From NCBI RefSeq assembly GCF_014596525.1, contig NZ_MSJP01000019.1, forward strand, positions 44,513-108,512: 64,000 nucleotides of DNA, in the 5' to 3' direction. This document shows, in pieces, positions 1-9,559 of the stretch (the stretch's first letter is position 1; every line of letters begins with the position of its first letter). This DNA is from Streptomyces sp. CBMA291. GTDB lineage: Bacteria; Actinomycetota; Actinomycetes; Streptomycetales; Streptomycetaceae. The position numbers were made by a program, and so were the translations under genes. The notes beneath the pieces are model-generated. The model was not told where the DNA came from. It did not search any database and saw nothing but the letters and a program-made list of their open reading frames with translations.

Positions 1-1445
1 TGAGGAAGGACGGGCTCCCACAGGTCCTCAACGCCGTCGTGGTCTGTGTGACGGGCCTCCTCGTCTCCTGGGGCTTCGCCGCGATGCTGGGGTACGGTCC
101 CGGGCTCTCCGCCGGTCTGCTCGGCGGCGCGCTCACCCAGTCGGCGGTCATCGGCGTCGCCCAGGACGCCATCGGCAACCTGCCGGGGCTCTCCGCCGCG
201 CAGATCAGGAACGAGGAGAACCTGGTCGCGATCGGCTACGCCGTCACGTACCCGCTCGGCACGATCCTCTGCGCGCTGCTCCTCGCCAACGTCCTGCCCA
301 GGCTGTACAGGCGGGACCTGGCCACCGAGTCCGCGGCGCTCGCCAAGGAGCTGGACGCCCCCGGCGACGACCCCGACCTCGCCGAGGGCTACTACGAGGT
401 CGTCCTGCGCGCCTACCGGATCGACCACTCGCCCCTGGTCGGCCGGACCATCGACGACTTCGAGAACCAGCAGAAGGAGCTGGGGCACCGGATCTACGTG
501 ACCCGGGTGCGGCGCGAGGGGCGGATCCTCCCCCACGACCAGGGGACGGTGCTCCGTGCGGGCGACGTGGTCGCCGTCAGCGCGCTGCGCGGCTCGCTCG
601 TCGACTTCGACGCCCGGACGCACATCGGGCCCGAGACGGACGACGTGGAACTGCTCGGCTACCAGACCGAGTCCCTGCACGTGGTCGCCTCGAACAAGGC
701 GCAACTGGGCAAGACCCTCGCCGACCTGCGCCGGGAGCCCTTCATGGTCGGCGTGTACATCGACAAGATCTACCGTTCGGGCACGGAGTTCCCGTACCGT
801 CTGTCCACCCGGATCGAGCGCGGCGACACGGTGATCCTGACCGGTCCCCGGCGTCTGGTGGACCCGGCGGGCAAGGCGCTCGGCAAGCCCGTGCCGACCT
901 CGTTCGCCACCGACATGCTCTGGGTGGGCCTCGGCATCTTCCTCGGCGGCTGCGTCGGCATCCCGGCGCTCACCGTGTCGGGCGTGCCGATCTCCCTGTC
1001 GACCTCCGGCGGCGCCCTGATCATGGGTCTGGTCTTCGGCTGGATCCGGGGCAGGTACCCCACGTACGGCAATGTGCCGCCGGGCGCCCAGTGGTTCATG
1101 GACACCCTGGGCCTCTGCCTCTTCGTCGCGGTCGTCGGCATCAACGCGGGCCCGAGCTTCACCAGCGGTCTCTCCTCGGCCGGCTGGGGGCTGCTCCTGT
1201 GGGGCGCGGTGGCGACGCTGATCCCGCTGCTCGTGGGCTTCCTCGTCGGCCACTACGTACAGAAGATCCGCTTCCCGATCCTGATGGGCGTCCTGGCCGG
1301 CGGCCAGACCACGACCGCGGCGATCGGCGCGATCAACGAACAGTCCAAGTCGCAGATCCCGACGCTGGGTTACACGATTCCCTACGCGGTCGGCAACGTC
1401 CTGCTGACCATCTGGGGCGCCGTGATCGTCATCCTCCACCACTGA
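1..1445 (+). CDS. aspT: Aspartate:alanine antiporter, AspT/YidE family (5' end outside window)
   Basis: Integral membrane exchanger that imports aspartate and exports alanine. With the decarboxylase encoded next, each cycle consumes a cytoplasmic proton. The open frame enters from the left edge, so the true start lies outside. Visible order: N-terminal membrane helices ending near base 300, a central soluble part with two TrkA-C-like segments (about bases 390-880), then a second block of hydrophobic helices to the C-terminus. This helices, TrkA-C pair, helices layout is typical of the AspT/YidE/YbjL family of about 560 residues. The stop lies 26 bases before the decarboxylase start, so the two are probably co-transcribed. 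Family assignment is firm; the aspartate specificity is inferred from the neighbour. Confidence 0.88.
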   Translation, partial: RKDGLPQVLNAVVVCVTGLLVSWGFAAMLGYGPGLSAGLLGGALTQSAVIGVAQDAIGNLPGLSAAQIRNEENLVAIGYAVTYPLGTILCALLLANVLPRLYRRDLATESAALAKELDAPGDDPDLAEGYYEVVLRAYRIDHSPLVGRTIDDFENQQKELGHRIYVTRVRREGRILPHDQGTVLRAGDVVAVSALRGSLVDFDARTHIGPETDDVELLGYQTESLHVVASNKAQLGKTLADLRREPFMVGVYIDKIYRSGTEFPYRLSTRIERGDTVILTGPRRLVDPAGKALGKPVPTSFATDMLWVGLGIFLGGCVGIPALTVSGVPISLSTSGGALIMGLVFGWIRGRYPTYGNVPPGAQWFMDTLGLCLFVAVVGINAGPSFTSGLSSAGWGLLLWGAVATLIPLLVGFLVGHYVQKIRFPILMGVLAGGQTTTAAIGAINEQSKSQIPTLGYTIPYAVGNVLLTIWGAVIVILHH

Positions 1446-1471
1446 TCCGAACCGTACGAAGGAAGTCCCCC

Positions 1472-3133
1472 TTGCCCAGAACCAGCTTCACCCGTGAAGA
1501 GATCCAGTCCTTCTCCCGGCTGTCGCCGTTCGAGCTGAAGGACAAGTTCATCCGGATCGCCCAGGCGGCACAGGCCGACAAGCCGGGCCAGAAGGAGAAG
1601 TCGCAGGCCCAGATGCTCAACGCGGGCCGCGGCAACCCGAACTGGGTCGCCACCGGCCCCCGTGAGGCGTTCTTCGCGCTCGGCTACTTCGCGCTCTCCG
1701 AGTCGCGCCGGGTCTGGACCGCCGACGACCTCGGCGGCATGCCCGAGCGCACGGGCTCAGCCGACCGCTTCGCCGCCTTCGTGCGACGGCACCCGGACCT
1801 GCCCGGCATCGAACTGCTCCAGAGCTGTGTGGCGTACGCCGTCGAGCGCTTCGGCTTCGACGAGGACGCGTTCGTGCACGAGCTGACGGACAGCACGATC
1901 GGCGACAACTACCCGGTGCCGGACCGGATCCTGCCGCACACCGCGCGGATCGTCCAGGGCTATCTGGACGACGAGATGTTCGACAAACGGCCGCCCGCCG
2001 GGACCATGTCGCTCTTCGCCACCGAGGGCGGCACCGCCGCCATGTGCTACATCTTCGACTCGCTGATGAAGAACGGCATCCTGGAGAAGGGCGACCGGAT
2101 CGCCCTGATGGTGCCGGTCTTCACCCCGTACATCGAGATCCCCGAACTGGACACGTACGACTTCGACGTGGTGCGCGTCGAGGCGAGCCTCTTCACGGAG
2201 ACCGGGGTGCGCGAGTGGCGCTACCCGCCGGAGGAGATCGCCAAGCTCGCCGACCCGTCGGTGCGGATGGTCTGCCTCGTCAACCCGTCGAACCCGCCGT
2301 CGCTCGCGCTGAGCGACCGGGTCGCCGGGCAGCTCAAGGAGATCGTCGCCACGAGCAACCCGAACCTGGTGATCGTCACCGACGACGTCTACGGCACCTT
2401 CGTCGAGGGCTTCCGCTCGATCGCCGCCGATCTGCCCCGCAACACCCTCCTCGTGTACTCGTACTCCAAGCACTACGGCTGCACCGGCCACCGGCTCGGC
2501 GTCATCGCGCTCCACGACGACAACGTCCTCGACGACATGCTGGCGCGGCTCCCCCGGGAGGAGAAGGACCGGCTCGCCAGGCGGTACGGCACGCTCTCCC
2601 TGGAGCCCGAGTCGATCCGGTTCATCGACCGGATGGTCGCCGACTCCCGGCAGGTCGCGCTCAACCACACCGCCGGGCTCTCGCTGCCCCAGCAGGTCAT
2701 GATGGCGCTGTTCTCCCTCTTCGACCTGCTGCCCGAGGGCCAGGCGTACAAGGAGAAGATCCGGGGGATCGTGCGCCGCCGCCTCGATCTGCTCCTCGAA
2801 GGCGCCCAGATGAAGATCGCCGAGGACCCGAGGCGGGCCGGCTACTACATCGAGCTGGATCTGCTCGCGGAGGCCGAACGGGTGCACGGGAAGGAGTTCG
2901 CGGACTTCCTGGAGAAGACCTACGAGCCGGTCGACCCGCTGTTCCGGCTCGCCGAGCAGACCAGTGTCGTCCTGCTCAACGGCGGCGGCTTCGACGGTCC
3001 CGAGTGGTCGGTCCGGGTCTCCCTCGCCAATCTCGACGACCTCGACTATCTGAAGATCGGACACCATCTGCGGGCGATCTTCAACGACTACGCGGAGGAG
3101 TGGAAGTCCACCGGAACCGGAACCGGAGTCTGA
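1472..3133 (+). CDS. aspD: Aspartate 4-decarboxylase (bifunctional aspartate transaminase), PLP-dependent
   Basis: Fold-type I PLP enzyme converting L-aspartate to L-alanine and CO2, also able to transaminate aspartate. The 553-residue product matches the unusual length of AspD/AsdA, which is longer than ordinary class I aminotransferases. The NPSNPPS segment and the YSYSKHYG stretch with the PLP-binding lysine are visible. The TTG start at 1472 is chosen because a GAAGGAAG ribosome site (1458-1465) sits just upstream and because the protein then begins at the family position; the open frame extends further up without support. The antiporter upstream and a perfect terminator hairpin just downstream define a two-gene operon for decarboxylative proton-motive or pH homeostasis. 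Confidence 0.92.
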   Translation: MPRTSFTREEIQSFSRLSPFELKDKFIRIAQAAQADKPGQKEKSQAQMLNAGRGNPNWVATGPREAFFALGYFALSESRRVWTADDLGGMPERTGSADRFAAFVRRHPDLPGIELLQSCVAYAVERFGFDEDAFVHELTDSTIGDNYPVPDRILPHTARIVQGYLDDEMFDKRPPAGTMSLFATEGGTAAMCYIFDSLMKNGILEKGDRIALMVPVFTPYIEIPELDTYDFDVVRVEASLFTETGVREWRYPPEEIAKLADPSVRMVCLVNPSNPPSLALSDRVAGQLKEIVATSNPNLVIVTDDVYGTFVEGFRSIAADLPRNTLLVYSYSKHYGCTGHRLGVIALHDDNVLDDMLARLPREEKDRLARRYGTLSLEPESIRFIDRMVADSRQVALNHTAGLSLPQQVMMALFSLFDLLPEGQAYKEKIRGIVRRRLDLLLEGAQMKIAEDPRRAGYYIELDLLAEAERVHGKEFADFLEKTYEPVDPLFRLAEQTSVVLLNGGGFDGPEWSVRVSLANLDDLDYLKIGHHLRAIFNDYAEEWKSTGTGTGV

Positions 3134-3157
3134 GCCCGAACCGGCCGGGAAAGAAGC

Positions 3158-3195
3158 GCGCCCCGGCCGGAGTGGGGTGGGTTCGGCCGGGGCGC
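3158..3195 (+). terminator. Rho-independent-type terminator hairpin after aspD
   Basis: A perfect 12-bp inverted repeat (GCGCCCCGGCCG at 3158-3169 and its complement at 3184-3195) with a 14-base loop begins 25 bases after the aspD stop. There is no T-run, as is common in Streptomyces. Confidence 0.75.
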
Positions 3196-3603
3196 ACGGT
3201 GTGGGGGGAAAGGGGGGAACGAGGAGCACGCTAGCCGCCGGGAAACAGACAAAGGGGCGACCTCGGACACGGATGTGCATCCTTAGGGCCCGCTTAAGGA
3301 AGCCATCGGGACCAGAAAAGGTTGAGGGCTGAACCGGATGGTCCCGGGGTGGACTTGAGGGCAGGCCCGGGGCCTTCCCGTACGGGGGACACGGCCGGGC
3401 GCCAGGGCCCCTACGGGCCGGACCCGTACGGACCCGGGGGACGGGCCGGTGGACACCACTCGCCCCGGAAGACGCGGCGCGGGGGCGGGCGGTTCCACTC
3501 CGGGGGGGAGAGATGGCTGGTGCGCCGAGGAGGCGGGCCCGGGTGGGGCTCGTACGCCTCGGGGGCCCGCCCGGGGGTCCCCTACGGGCTCCAGCGTCCC
3601 CAT

Positions 3604-3701
3604 CAGACCCGTACGGGACCCGAGCACCCCTGCTCAGACCCGTACGGGACCCGAGCGCTCCTGTCAGACCCGTACGGGATCCAAGACCGCCCCCGTACCC
3701 G
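3604..3701. repeat. Degenerate CAGACCCGTACGGGA-type repeats in a 530-base non-coding gap
   Basis: The gap between the aspD terminator and the histidine-kinase stop (3196-3727) holds no credible gene. Its right half contains at least four near copies of an element centred on the palindrome CCCGTACGGG, spaced about 30-45 bases apart (around 3607, 3636, 3667, 3701), with further GTACGGG pieces to the left. Function is unknown. Confidence 0.7.
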
Positions 3702-3727
3702 TACGGGCTCCCGCGCCCCGTCAGGGT

Positions 3728-5134
3728 CTACGCGCCCCCGCCCGCCCTGCGGGTGCCCGTGCCGCCTCTGCGGCGGGGTGGGCGGGGGGTGCGGTGGGGG
3801 GTGTCCCCGGCGCCTCGGCCGTCCAGGCCCAGCCATACGCGGACCTCGGTGCCGCCGAGGACCGAGCGGCCGATCCGGACGTCGCCGCCGGTGGCCTCCG
3901 CCATCCGGCGGACGATGTCGAGGCCGAGGCCCGTGGAGCCGTCCCGGGTACCACTGTTGCCCCGGGCCAGCGCGGCGGCGGGGTCGTCGATGCCGGGGCC
4001 CGCGTCGGAGACCAGGACGATGACGGCGTCGTCGCCGTTGTGGACGTCGATCGAGAAGGCCGTGCCCTCCGGGGTGTGCCGGAAGACATTGCCGAGCAGG
4101 GCGTCGAGCGAGGCGACGAGTTCGGGGCGGGCGACCGGGATGCGGACCGGGCGTTCGACGCCCGCGACCCGGACGAGGCGGCCCTCGTCCTCGGCGAGCG
4201 CCGACCAGAAGTCCATCCGCTCCCGCACCACTTCGGCCGCGTCGCAGCCCGCGCCGGGACCGGCCGCCTGGGTCTGCGGCTTCGCCTCCCTGGCCGTACG
4301 GATGATGGTGTCCACCTCGCGCTCCAGCTGCTCGACGGCCGTACGGGTCTGCTCGGCGGCCGGGCCCGAGCCGAGCGAGGCCGCGTTGAGCCGGAGCACG
4401 GTGAGCGGGGTGCGGAGCCGGTGGGAGAGGTCGGCGGCCAGCTCCCGCTCGTTGGCCAGCAGCTGGACGACCTGGTCGGCCATCGAGTTGAACGCGACGG
4501 CGGCCGACTTGAGTTCGGTCGGCCCCTCCTCGGGGACCCGGACGCCGAGCCTGCCCTCGCCCAGCTCGTGGGCGGCGCCCGCGAGCCGCTGGGCGGGCTG
4601 CACCATCCGGATGCCGAGCCGGTCGGCGACGGCGACCGAGCCGACGAGGAGGGCGATGCCGACCCCGGCGAGGACCAGCCAGGCGGTGGCGACGCCGTTG
4701 GTCACCTCGTTCTCGGGGACGAACAGCTCGACGACGGCGACCTGCCCGCTGCTGAGGGCGGTGGGCTGGAGCAGCGCGAAGCCGCCGGGAACCGCGGCGA
4801 TGGACGCCCGGCCGAGCCTGCGGGTGGCCGCGAGATCGGCCTCGTCCGCCCGCCGGGTGCCGATCTCCACCGGCCCGGCGCCGGATTCGGAGGCGGGGAC
4901 GTGGATGGCGAGCCGGCCGACGGACCCGTCCTCGGTGGTGGCCACGGCCCGCTCCAGCTCGTCGCGGTCGGTGGTGATGGCGAGGACGGGGGCGAGCCCG
5001 GCGGCCCGCCGTTCGGCGTTGGAGAACGCCCGGTCGCGGGCCATCTCCTTGACGACGAGCGCGAGGGGGACGGCGAAGGCGAAGACGACCATGGCGGTGA
5101 CGGCGAGCGACACCTTGACCAGCGCCCATCTCAC
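3728..5134 (-). CDS. Two-component sensor histidine kinase (HAMP-HisKA-HATPase)
   Basis: Membrane sensor kinase of 468 residues. An N-terminal signal-anchor helix (about residues 5-28) is followed by an extracytoplasmic sensor region (about 30-155), a second membrane helix (about 155-180), HAMP, and the HisKA motif LSHRLRTPL with the phospho-accepting histidine near residue 238. The C-terminal HATPase shows N-box DALLGNVFRHTPEG, DAGPGID and TGLGLDIVRR. Its GTG start overlaps the stop of the response regulator (GTGA), so the pair is translationally coupled and the kinase partners that regulator. The signal sensed cannot be read from sequence. Confidence 0.93.
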   Translation of the reverse strand: MRWALVKVSLAVTAMVVFAFAVPLALVVKEMARDRAFSNAERRAAGLAPVLAITTDRDELERAVATTEDGSVGRLAIHVPASESGAGPVEIGTRRADEADLAATRRLGRASIAAVPGGFALLQPTALSSGQVAVVELFVPENEVTNGVATAWLVLAGVGIALLVGSVAVADRLGIRMVQPAQRLAGAAHELGEGRLGVRVPEEGPTELKSAAVAFNSMADQVVQLLANERELAADLSHRLRTPLTVLRLNAASLGSGPAAEQTRTAVEQLEREVDTIIRTAREAKPQTQAAGPGAGCDAAEVVRERMDFWSALAEDEGRLVRVAGVERPVRIPVARPELVASLDALLGNVFRHTPEGTAFSIDVHNGDDAVIVLVSDAGPGIDDPAAALARGNSGTRDGSTGLGLDIVRRMAEATGGDVRIGRSVLGGTEVRVWLGLDGRGAGDTPHRTPRPPRRRGGTGTRRAGGGA

Positions 5135-5832
5135 GTCAGCGGCTCCCGGGGCGGTTCCAGCTTCACGCCGACCCCGCGCAGGGTGTGCAGATAGCGGGGC
5201 CGGGCGGCCGTCTCACCCAGTTTCCGTCGCAGCCATGACAGGTGTACGTCGATGGTCTGGTCGTCGCCGTACGACTGCTGCCAGACCTCGGCGAGCAGCT
5301 CCTTGCGCGGGACGACGACCCCGGGCCGCCCGGCGAGGAAGGCGAGCAGGTCGAACTCGCGCCGGGTGAGATCCAACGGCGCCCCGTCCAGCTCCGCCTG
5401 ACGGCGCAGCGGGTCGACGGTGAGCCCGCCGACCCGGATCACCGGGGACGGCGGCGCCTCGCCCGTCGCCGACCGCGCCCGGCGCAGCACGGCGGCCATC
5501 CGGGCCGTCAGATGGTCGACGGAGAAGGGCTTCACCAGATAGTCGTCGGCCCCCGCGTGCAACAGGCGCACGATCTCCGCCTCGTCGTCCCGGGCGGTCG
5601 CGATGATCACCGGTACGTCGGTGATCCCCCGCAGCATCTTGAGGGCCTCCGAGCCGTCGAGATCGGGCAGACCGAGGTCCAGGATCACGACGTCGAACCG
5701 GAAATGGGCTACCTCCCGCAGCGCCTCCAGAGCCGTACCGACACTCCGGACCGTGTGAGAGGCCTCGGAGAGCCGACGGATGAGGGCGGAGCGCACGAAC
5801 TGGTCGTCCTCGACCACGAGCACACTTGCCAT
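5131..5832 (-). CDS. OmpR/PhoB-type response regulator
   Basis: A 233-residue transcription factor activated by phosphotransfer from the adjacent kinase. The receiver domain (1-115) carries the acidic pair in VVEDD, the phospho-acceptor aspartate in VILDLGLPD and the conserved lysine in DDYLVKPF. The C-terminal winged helix (about 130-230) has the typical REFDLLAFLA and IDVHLSWLRRKL segments. The ATG at 5832 gives the canonical start MASVLVVEDD; the frame remains open upstream but is unsupported there. First gene of a two-gene operon transcribed away from the small membrane protein at 5920. Confidence 0.94.
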   Translation of the reverse strand: MASVLVVEDDQFVRSALIRRLSEASHTVRSVGTALEALREVAHFRFDVVILDLGLPDLDGSEALKMLRGITDVPVIIATARDDEAEIVRLLHAGADDYLVKPFSVDHLTARMAAVLRRARSATGEAPPSPVIRVGGLTVDPLRRQAELDGAPLDLTRREFDLLAFLAGRPGVVVPRKELLAEVWQQSYGDDQTIDVHLSWLRRKLGETAARPRYLHTLRGVGVKLEPPREPLT

Positions 5833-5919
5833 GGCCCGCACCGTACGCCATTCAGGCGAATCATCGGACAATGTCCACCCTCCGATCGGGTACTTCGGGC
5901 GGTGGTGCACTATGGGCCG

Positions 5920-6486
5920 GTGCGAAGAGGAATCGTTCACGCCCTGGCCTGGTCCCTCGCCACCGGCGCGGCGGTCACCCTGTCCTGGTGGGGGGTGCAC
6001 ACGGTGCTGTCCGGCACCGTGTACGACCCCCCGCGCGCACTGCCGCTGCCCGCGGGTCCCGTCGAGGAACCCGAGCCCACCGAGGAGCCGACGCCCTCGC
6101 CGACCAGGCAGCCCGAGACCACCCCGTCCTCCGCGACCGCCTCCCGCCGCGCGACCCCCGACCCCGTACGGACGACCGAGCCCGCCGCCCCCGCCACGAC
6201 CCCCGCGCCCACGACCGAGCCCGCGCCGGATCCGGCCACCCCCCGGGCGGGCTCCGGCGCCAAGCTGAAGACCTACACCGTGGACGGCGGCCGGGTCACC
6301 TTCGCCCTCGGGAAGAGCGCCGCCGAACTCGTCTCGGCCACGCCCACCTCCGGCTGGCAGATGCAGGTGTGGAAGCAGCCCATGTGGATCCGGGTCACCT
6401 TCACCGGCGAGGGCCGCGAGCTGTCCGTCTTCGCCCTCTGGCACGACAGCGCGCCCCGGGTGGAGATCTCGGACCGCAAGCTCTGA
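5920..6486 (+). CDS. Membrane-anchored protein with Pro/Thr/Glu-rich stalk, function unknown
   Basis: Protein of about 188 residues, not recognised as a named family. One N-terminal hydrophobic segment (roughly residues 5-25) is followed by a long Pro/Thr/Glu/Ala-rich stretch (about 35-110), which looks like an extracytoplasmic stalk. A compact C-terminal domain (about 115-188) is rich in Trp, Gly and beta-type residues. GTG codons at 5902, 5905 and 5920 are all possible starts and none has a strong ribosome site. It is divergent from the response-regulator operon and could be a target of it, but that is only proximity. Confidence 0.65.
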   Translation: MRRGIVHALAWSLATGAAVTLSWWGVHTVLSGTVYDPPRALPLPAGPVEEPEPTEEPTPSPTRQPETTPSSATASRRATPDPVRTTEPAAPATTPAPTTEPAPDPATPRAGSGAKLKTYTVDGGRVTFALGKSAAELVSATPTSGWQMQVWKQPMWIRVTFTGEGRELSVFALWHDSAPRVEISDRKL

Positions 6487-6518
6487 CCGGCCCTGCGACC
6501 GGTCCTCCGGCGGGTTCG

Positions 6519-7388
6519 TCAGCGGAAGACGGACGGCGGCGGTACGGGCGAGGGCTTGGCGGCGGCGTCGACGACCGGCACCGCTCCCCCGGCGAAGTCG
6601 GCGAGCGCCCGCCCGTGTTCCACCCGGCCCGGGTGCGGGTCGGTGGCGACCCGGCGGGTCAGCTCGGCCACCGGCAGTTCCCGGTCCGAGGCGAGCAGCA
6701 CCGCGTTGCCGAAGCGACGGCCGCGCAGCACCGTCGGGTCGGCGGTGAGCGCCAGTTCGGGGAAGACGGCGGCGGCGGTGGCGATCTGGCCGCGCAGATG
6801 GGCCAGGGGCGGGCCGTCCGCCAGGTTCGCCGCGTAGCAGCCGTCGGGGCGCAGCACCCGCCGCACCTCGGCGAGGAACTCGGTGCTGGTCAGATGGGCC
6901 GGGGTGCGGGCCCCGCCGAAGACGTCGGCGATGACGAGATCGGCCCAGCCGTCCTGGACCTTCCCGAGCCCGGCGCGGGCGTCGGTGGAGCGGACCCTGA
7001 TCCGGGCGCCGGGGTCGAGCGGGAGTTCCCGGCGTACGAACTGGACGAGGCGCGCGTCCAGCTCCACGATCTGCTGGGTGGAGCGGGGGCGGGTGGCGGC
7101 GACGTACCGGGCGAGGGTGAAGGCGCCGCCGCCGAGGTGGACGACCTGGAGCGGCCGTTGGGGCGGGGCGACGAGGTCGATGACGTGGCCGAGGCGCCGC
7201 TGGTACTCGAAGGTGAGCCGGGAGGGGTCGTCGAGGTCCACATGGGACTGCGGGGCGCCGTCGATCAGCAGCGTCCAGGCACGGGGGCGCTCCCGGTCGG
7301 GGACGAGTTCGGCGACTCCGCCGTCGACGGTCTCGACGACGGGTGCGTCCGCCGCCGCCCGGTCACGCTGTCTGTTGTTCCTGGCCAC
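6519..7388 (-). CDS. Spermidine-synthase-like class I methyltransferase-fold protein
   Basis: A 289-residue soluble protein with a Rossmann methyltransferase fold of the spermidine/spermine synthase type. The SAM/decarboxy-SAM loop appears as VVHLGGGAFTLARY, followed by IVELDARL and then LVIADVFGG at the acidic active-site region. The adjacent ADLRREV-type segment of polyamine synthases appears as EFLAEVRRVLRPDGCYAANL. In actinobacteria such orphan proteins are often annotated as spermidine synthase without proof of polyamine activity. The GTG at 7388 is chosen as start; upstream codons do not look like protein. It converges on the gene ending at 6486. Confidence 0.78.
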   Translation of the reverse strand: MARNNRQRDRAAADAPVVETVDGGVAELVPDRERPRAWTLLIDGAPQSHVDLDDPSRLTFEYQRRLGHVIDLVAPPQRPLQVVHLGGGAFTLARYVAATRPRSTQQIVELDARLVQFVRRELPLDPGARIRVRSTDARAGLGKVQDGWADLVIADVFGGARTPAHLTSTEFLAEVRRVLRPDGCYAANLADGPPLAHLRGQIATAAAVFPELALTADPTVLRGRRFGNAVLLASDRELPVAELTRRVATDPHPGRVEHGRALADFAGGAVPVVDAAAKPSPVPPPSVFR

Positions 7389-7534
7389 AAGCCCATTATC
7401 GGCTTGTCGGACCGGGAGGGCCGACCTGCCCACGGGCGGCCGGGCCCGTCACTCGGTGGAGGGGGTCCGGTCGGGCTCGGTGGAGGACGGTCCGGCCGGG
7501 GACGGCGGCCCTCCGCCCAGTGGCGGCCGTCCGC

Positions 7535-7960
7535 TCAGTGGCAGCCGTCCGCCGCCTCGATGAGCCGGGCCGCCTCGCCGAGGGCCGCGCGGAGGACCGC
7601 CGGGTCGGTGACCTGATCCGTATCACCCGGAGGCAGTAGCCAGCCCGCCGGGCGGGGCGCGTCCCCCGCGGGCTCCGGCAGATCCGGGAGGCGCAGCCCG
7701 CGCCCGGAGGTCCGGGTGCAGGCGCTGCCGGGCACGTCCCAGCCGGCGGCGGTGCCGGGCGGGACCAGGAAGCCCAGGGTGTCGCAGGTCCCGTCGTGCA
7801 CGACGGGACCCACGGCGGGGGAGCCGCCGCGCCGCAGGATGTCCACGGCCTCCAGGCCCTGCCGGACCGGTACGGTCACCAGGTCCCAGGGCCCGGCGGG
7901 CCCGTCGGGCTCCGGGGCGGGCGCGTGCCGGGTGGCCGACTGCGAACCGATCTCCGTCAT
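7535..7960 (-). CDS. Small conserved actinobacterial protein, possibly primase/polymerase-related
   Basis: A 141-residue protein of uncertain function. Features seen: WDLVTVPVRQGLEAVDIL near the N-terminus, a FLVPPGTAAGWDVPG segment, then LRLP and a TDPAVLRAALGEAARLIEA C-terminus. This pattern recalls the N-terminal bifunctional primase/polymerase-type proteins common in Streptomyces and is loosely similar in size and ending to the gene at 16773. I see no catalytic motif that would settle it. Divergent from the XRE/TPR regulator, sharing a 224-base promoter region. Confidence 0.6.
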   Translation of the reverse strand: MTEIGSQSATRHAPAPEPDGPAGPWDLVTVPVRQGLEAVDILRRGGSPAVGPVVHDGTCDTLGFLVPPGTAAGWDVPGSACTRTSGRGLRLPDLPEPAGDAPRPAGWLLPPGDTDQVTDPAVLRAALGEAARLIEAADGCH

Positions 7961-8184
7961 GGGACCCCTCCTCGCTCCTGAGGAGACGCATTCCGTCTCT
8001 CCGCCGAGTTCAACGCCCGCGCGGCGTCAACGGCTACGGCGGTTTCCCGCCGCAAAGAATGGCAATTCATGGCGGATCGCAGGCGAGATATCCGATTTGT
8101 AGCCAAACTCGGCGTAGGTGCCCGGAGGCAGCCGGTACGTTCTTGCCCGCTGGACACCCGGCGGCACCAGGAGAGGGCTCGGCC

Positions 8185-9468
8185 ATGGCGATGTCACGGG
8201 CAGTTCCCAATCTCGCCTTCCGACGCCTCCGCGGCCGGTACTCGCCCGCGGAGTTCGCCGCGGCGGTCCGCCGTGCGGCCCGGGAGATCGGCGAGCAGGT
8301 CGGCTGCGACGCACGGTACATCGGACGCGTGGAGGCGGGCGAGATCCGTTGCCCCAACTACGCCTACGAGCGGGTCTTCCTGCATATGTTTCCCGGTCTC
8401 AGCCTCTCCGACCTGGGATTCTCCGCACGGGAGGCGGTGCGGGGCCGGCGGGGGGCCGGCCCCGGGAGCACCGCACCCGCCGACATCACGACCCGGAACG
8501 AGGAGGAGAGCGACGTGCTGCGTCGCGCATTCATGACGAGCGGCAGTGCCACCCTGGCGGCCGTCTCGCTGGGACTCGGCGGCACCGCCGTCGCGATCCC
8601 CGCCCCCCGCGGCTCCCACCGGATCGGCGAGACCGAGGTGCGGGCCGTCGAGGACGCCGTCCGGGAGATCAGACTGCTCGACGACCGGTACGGCGCCGAG
8701 GGGCTCTACCAGATCGCCGCCCAGCCGCTGCGCGCCGCGTACGCGCTGCTCGACTCGGGCGGCAGCGCCCGCCGCTCCACCGAGGAGCGGCTGTACGCGG
8801 GCGCCGGGGAACTCTCCCTGTCCGTGGGCTGGCTGGCGCACGACTCGGGGCGCCAGGAGGACGCCCGCTCGCACTACGCCGAGGCGCTGTCCACCGCGCG
8901 CGTGGCGGGGAACCCGGCCCTGGAGGCGCACGCCTTCTGCAACACCTCGTTCCTGGCCCGGGACTCCGGCCGGTTCCGCGAGGCGCTGCGCGCGGCGCAG
9001 GCCGGACTGCGGGCGGCGGGCCCTCTCGGCTCGCACCGGCTGCGGTCGCTGCTCTCGCTGCGGGAGGCGGGCGCCTGGGCGGGGCTCGGCGACCGTACGG
9101 CCTGTGAACAGGCCCTGGGCCGGGCCCACGGCTTCTTCGACCGGGGCCCGGCCGACGGCGACCCGGAGTGGATGTCGTTCTTCGGGGAACCGGAGCGGGA
9201 GGCCCTGGAGGCCCAGTGCTGGTCGGCCCTCGGCGACTGGCGCCGGGCCACCCGGCACGCCCAGCGGGCCGCCGTCCTCCAGAACCCGCACTTCGCCCGG
9301 AACCTGGCGCTCTACCGCACCTATCTGGCGAGGGACCTGGCGTACGCCGGGCGCCGGGACGAGGCGGCGGCGGAGGCGCGGCGGGTGCGGGACTCCTCCG
9401 ACGGGGTGGCGTCCGCCCGCGTCCGGGGGATGCTGACGGAGATCCGCCGGGTGCTCGCCGCACCCTGA
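8185..9468 (+). CDS. XRE-type helix-turn-helix regulator with TPR-like C-terminus
   Basis: A 427-residue protein. Residues 1-95 form a lambda-repressor-like DNA-binding segment (RYSPAEFAAAVRRAAREI, then CDARYIGRVEAGEI). A middle hydrophobic stretch (about residues 112-135, RRAFMTSGSATLAAVSLGLGG) resembles a twin-arginine or membrane segment. The C-terminal 270 residues are alpha-helical and repetitive, consistent with tetratricopeptide-like repeats. Streptomyces encodes many such proteins, some tied to development and secondary metabolism (the NsdA type); I cannot say which one this is. The ATG at 8185 follows a CAGGAGAGGG ribosome site. Confidence 0.8.
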   Translation: MAMSRAVPNLAFRRLRGRYSPAEFAAAVRRAAREIGEQVGCDARYIGRVEAGEIRCPNYAYERVFLHMFPGLSLSDLGFSAREAVRGRRGAGPGSTAPADITTRNEEESDVLRRAFMTSGSATLAAVSLGLGGTAVAIPAPRGSHRIGETEVRAVEDAVREIRLLDDRYGAEGLYQIAAQPLRAAYALLDSGGSARRSTEERLYAGAGELSLSVGWLAHDSGRQEDARSHYAEALSTARVAGNPALEAHAFCNTSFLARDSGRFREALRAAQAGLRAAGPLGSHRLRSLLSLREAGAWAGLGDRTACEQALGRAHGFFDRGPADGDPEWMSFFGEPEREALEAQCWSALGDWRRATRHAQRAAVLQNPHFARNLALYRTYLARDLAYAGRRDEAAAEARRVRDSSDGVASARVRGMLTEIRRVLAAP

Positions 9469-9559
9469 CGGCCCGTCGGGCCCTGGTCCGCCTCCGGAAC
9501 CCCGGAAGCCCGAAGGGGCGGCCGGACGCCCGGAGGCCGGGGGCCGCGGCGACCGGTGC

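Noticed and set aside
3449..5369. Long open frames opposite the histidine kinase
   Set aside because: They are antisense frames created by GC-rich codon structure, have Arg/Pro-rich composition without domains, and lie over a clearly coding kinase.
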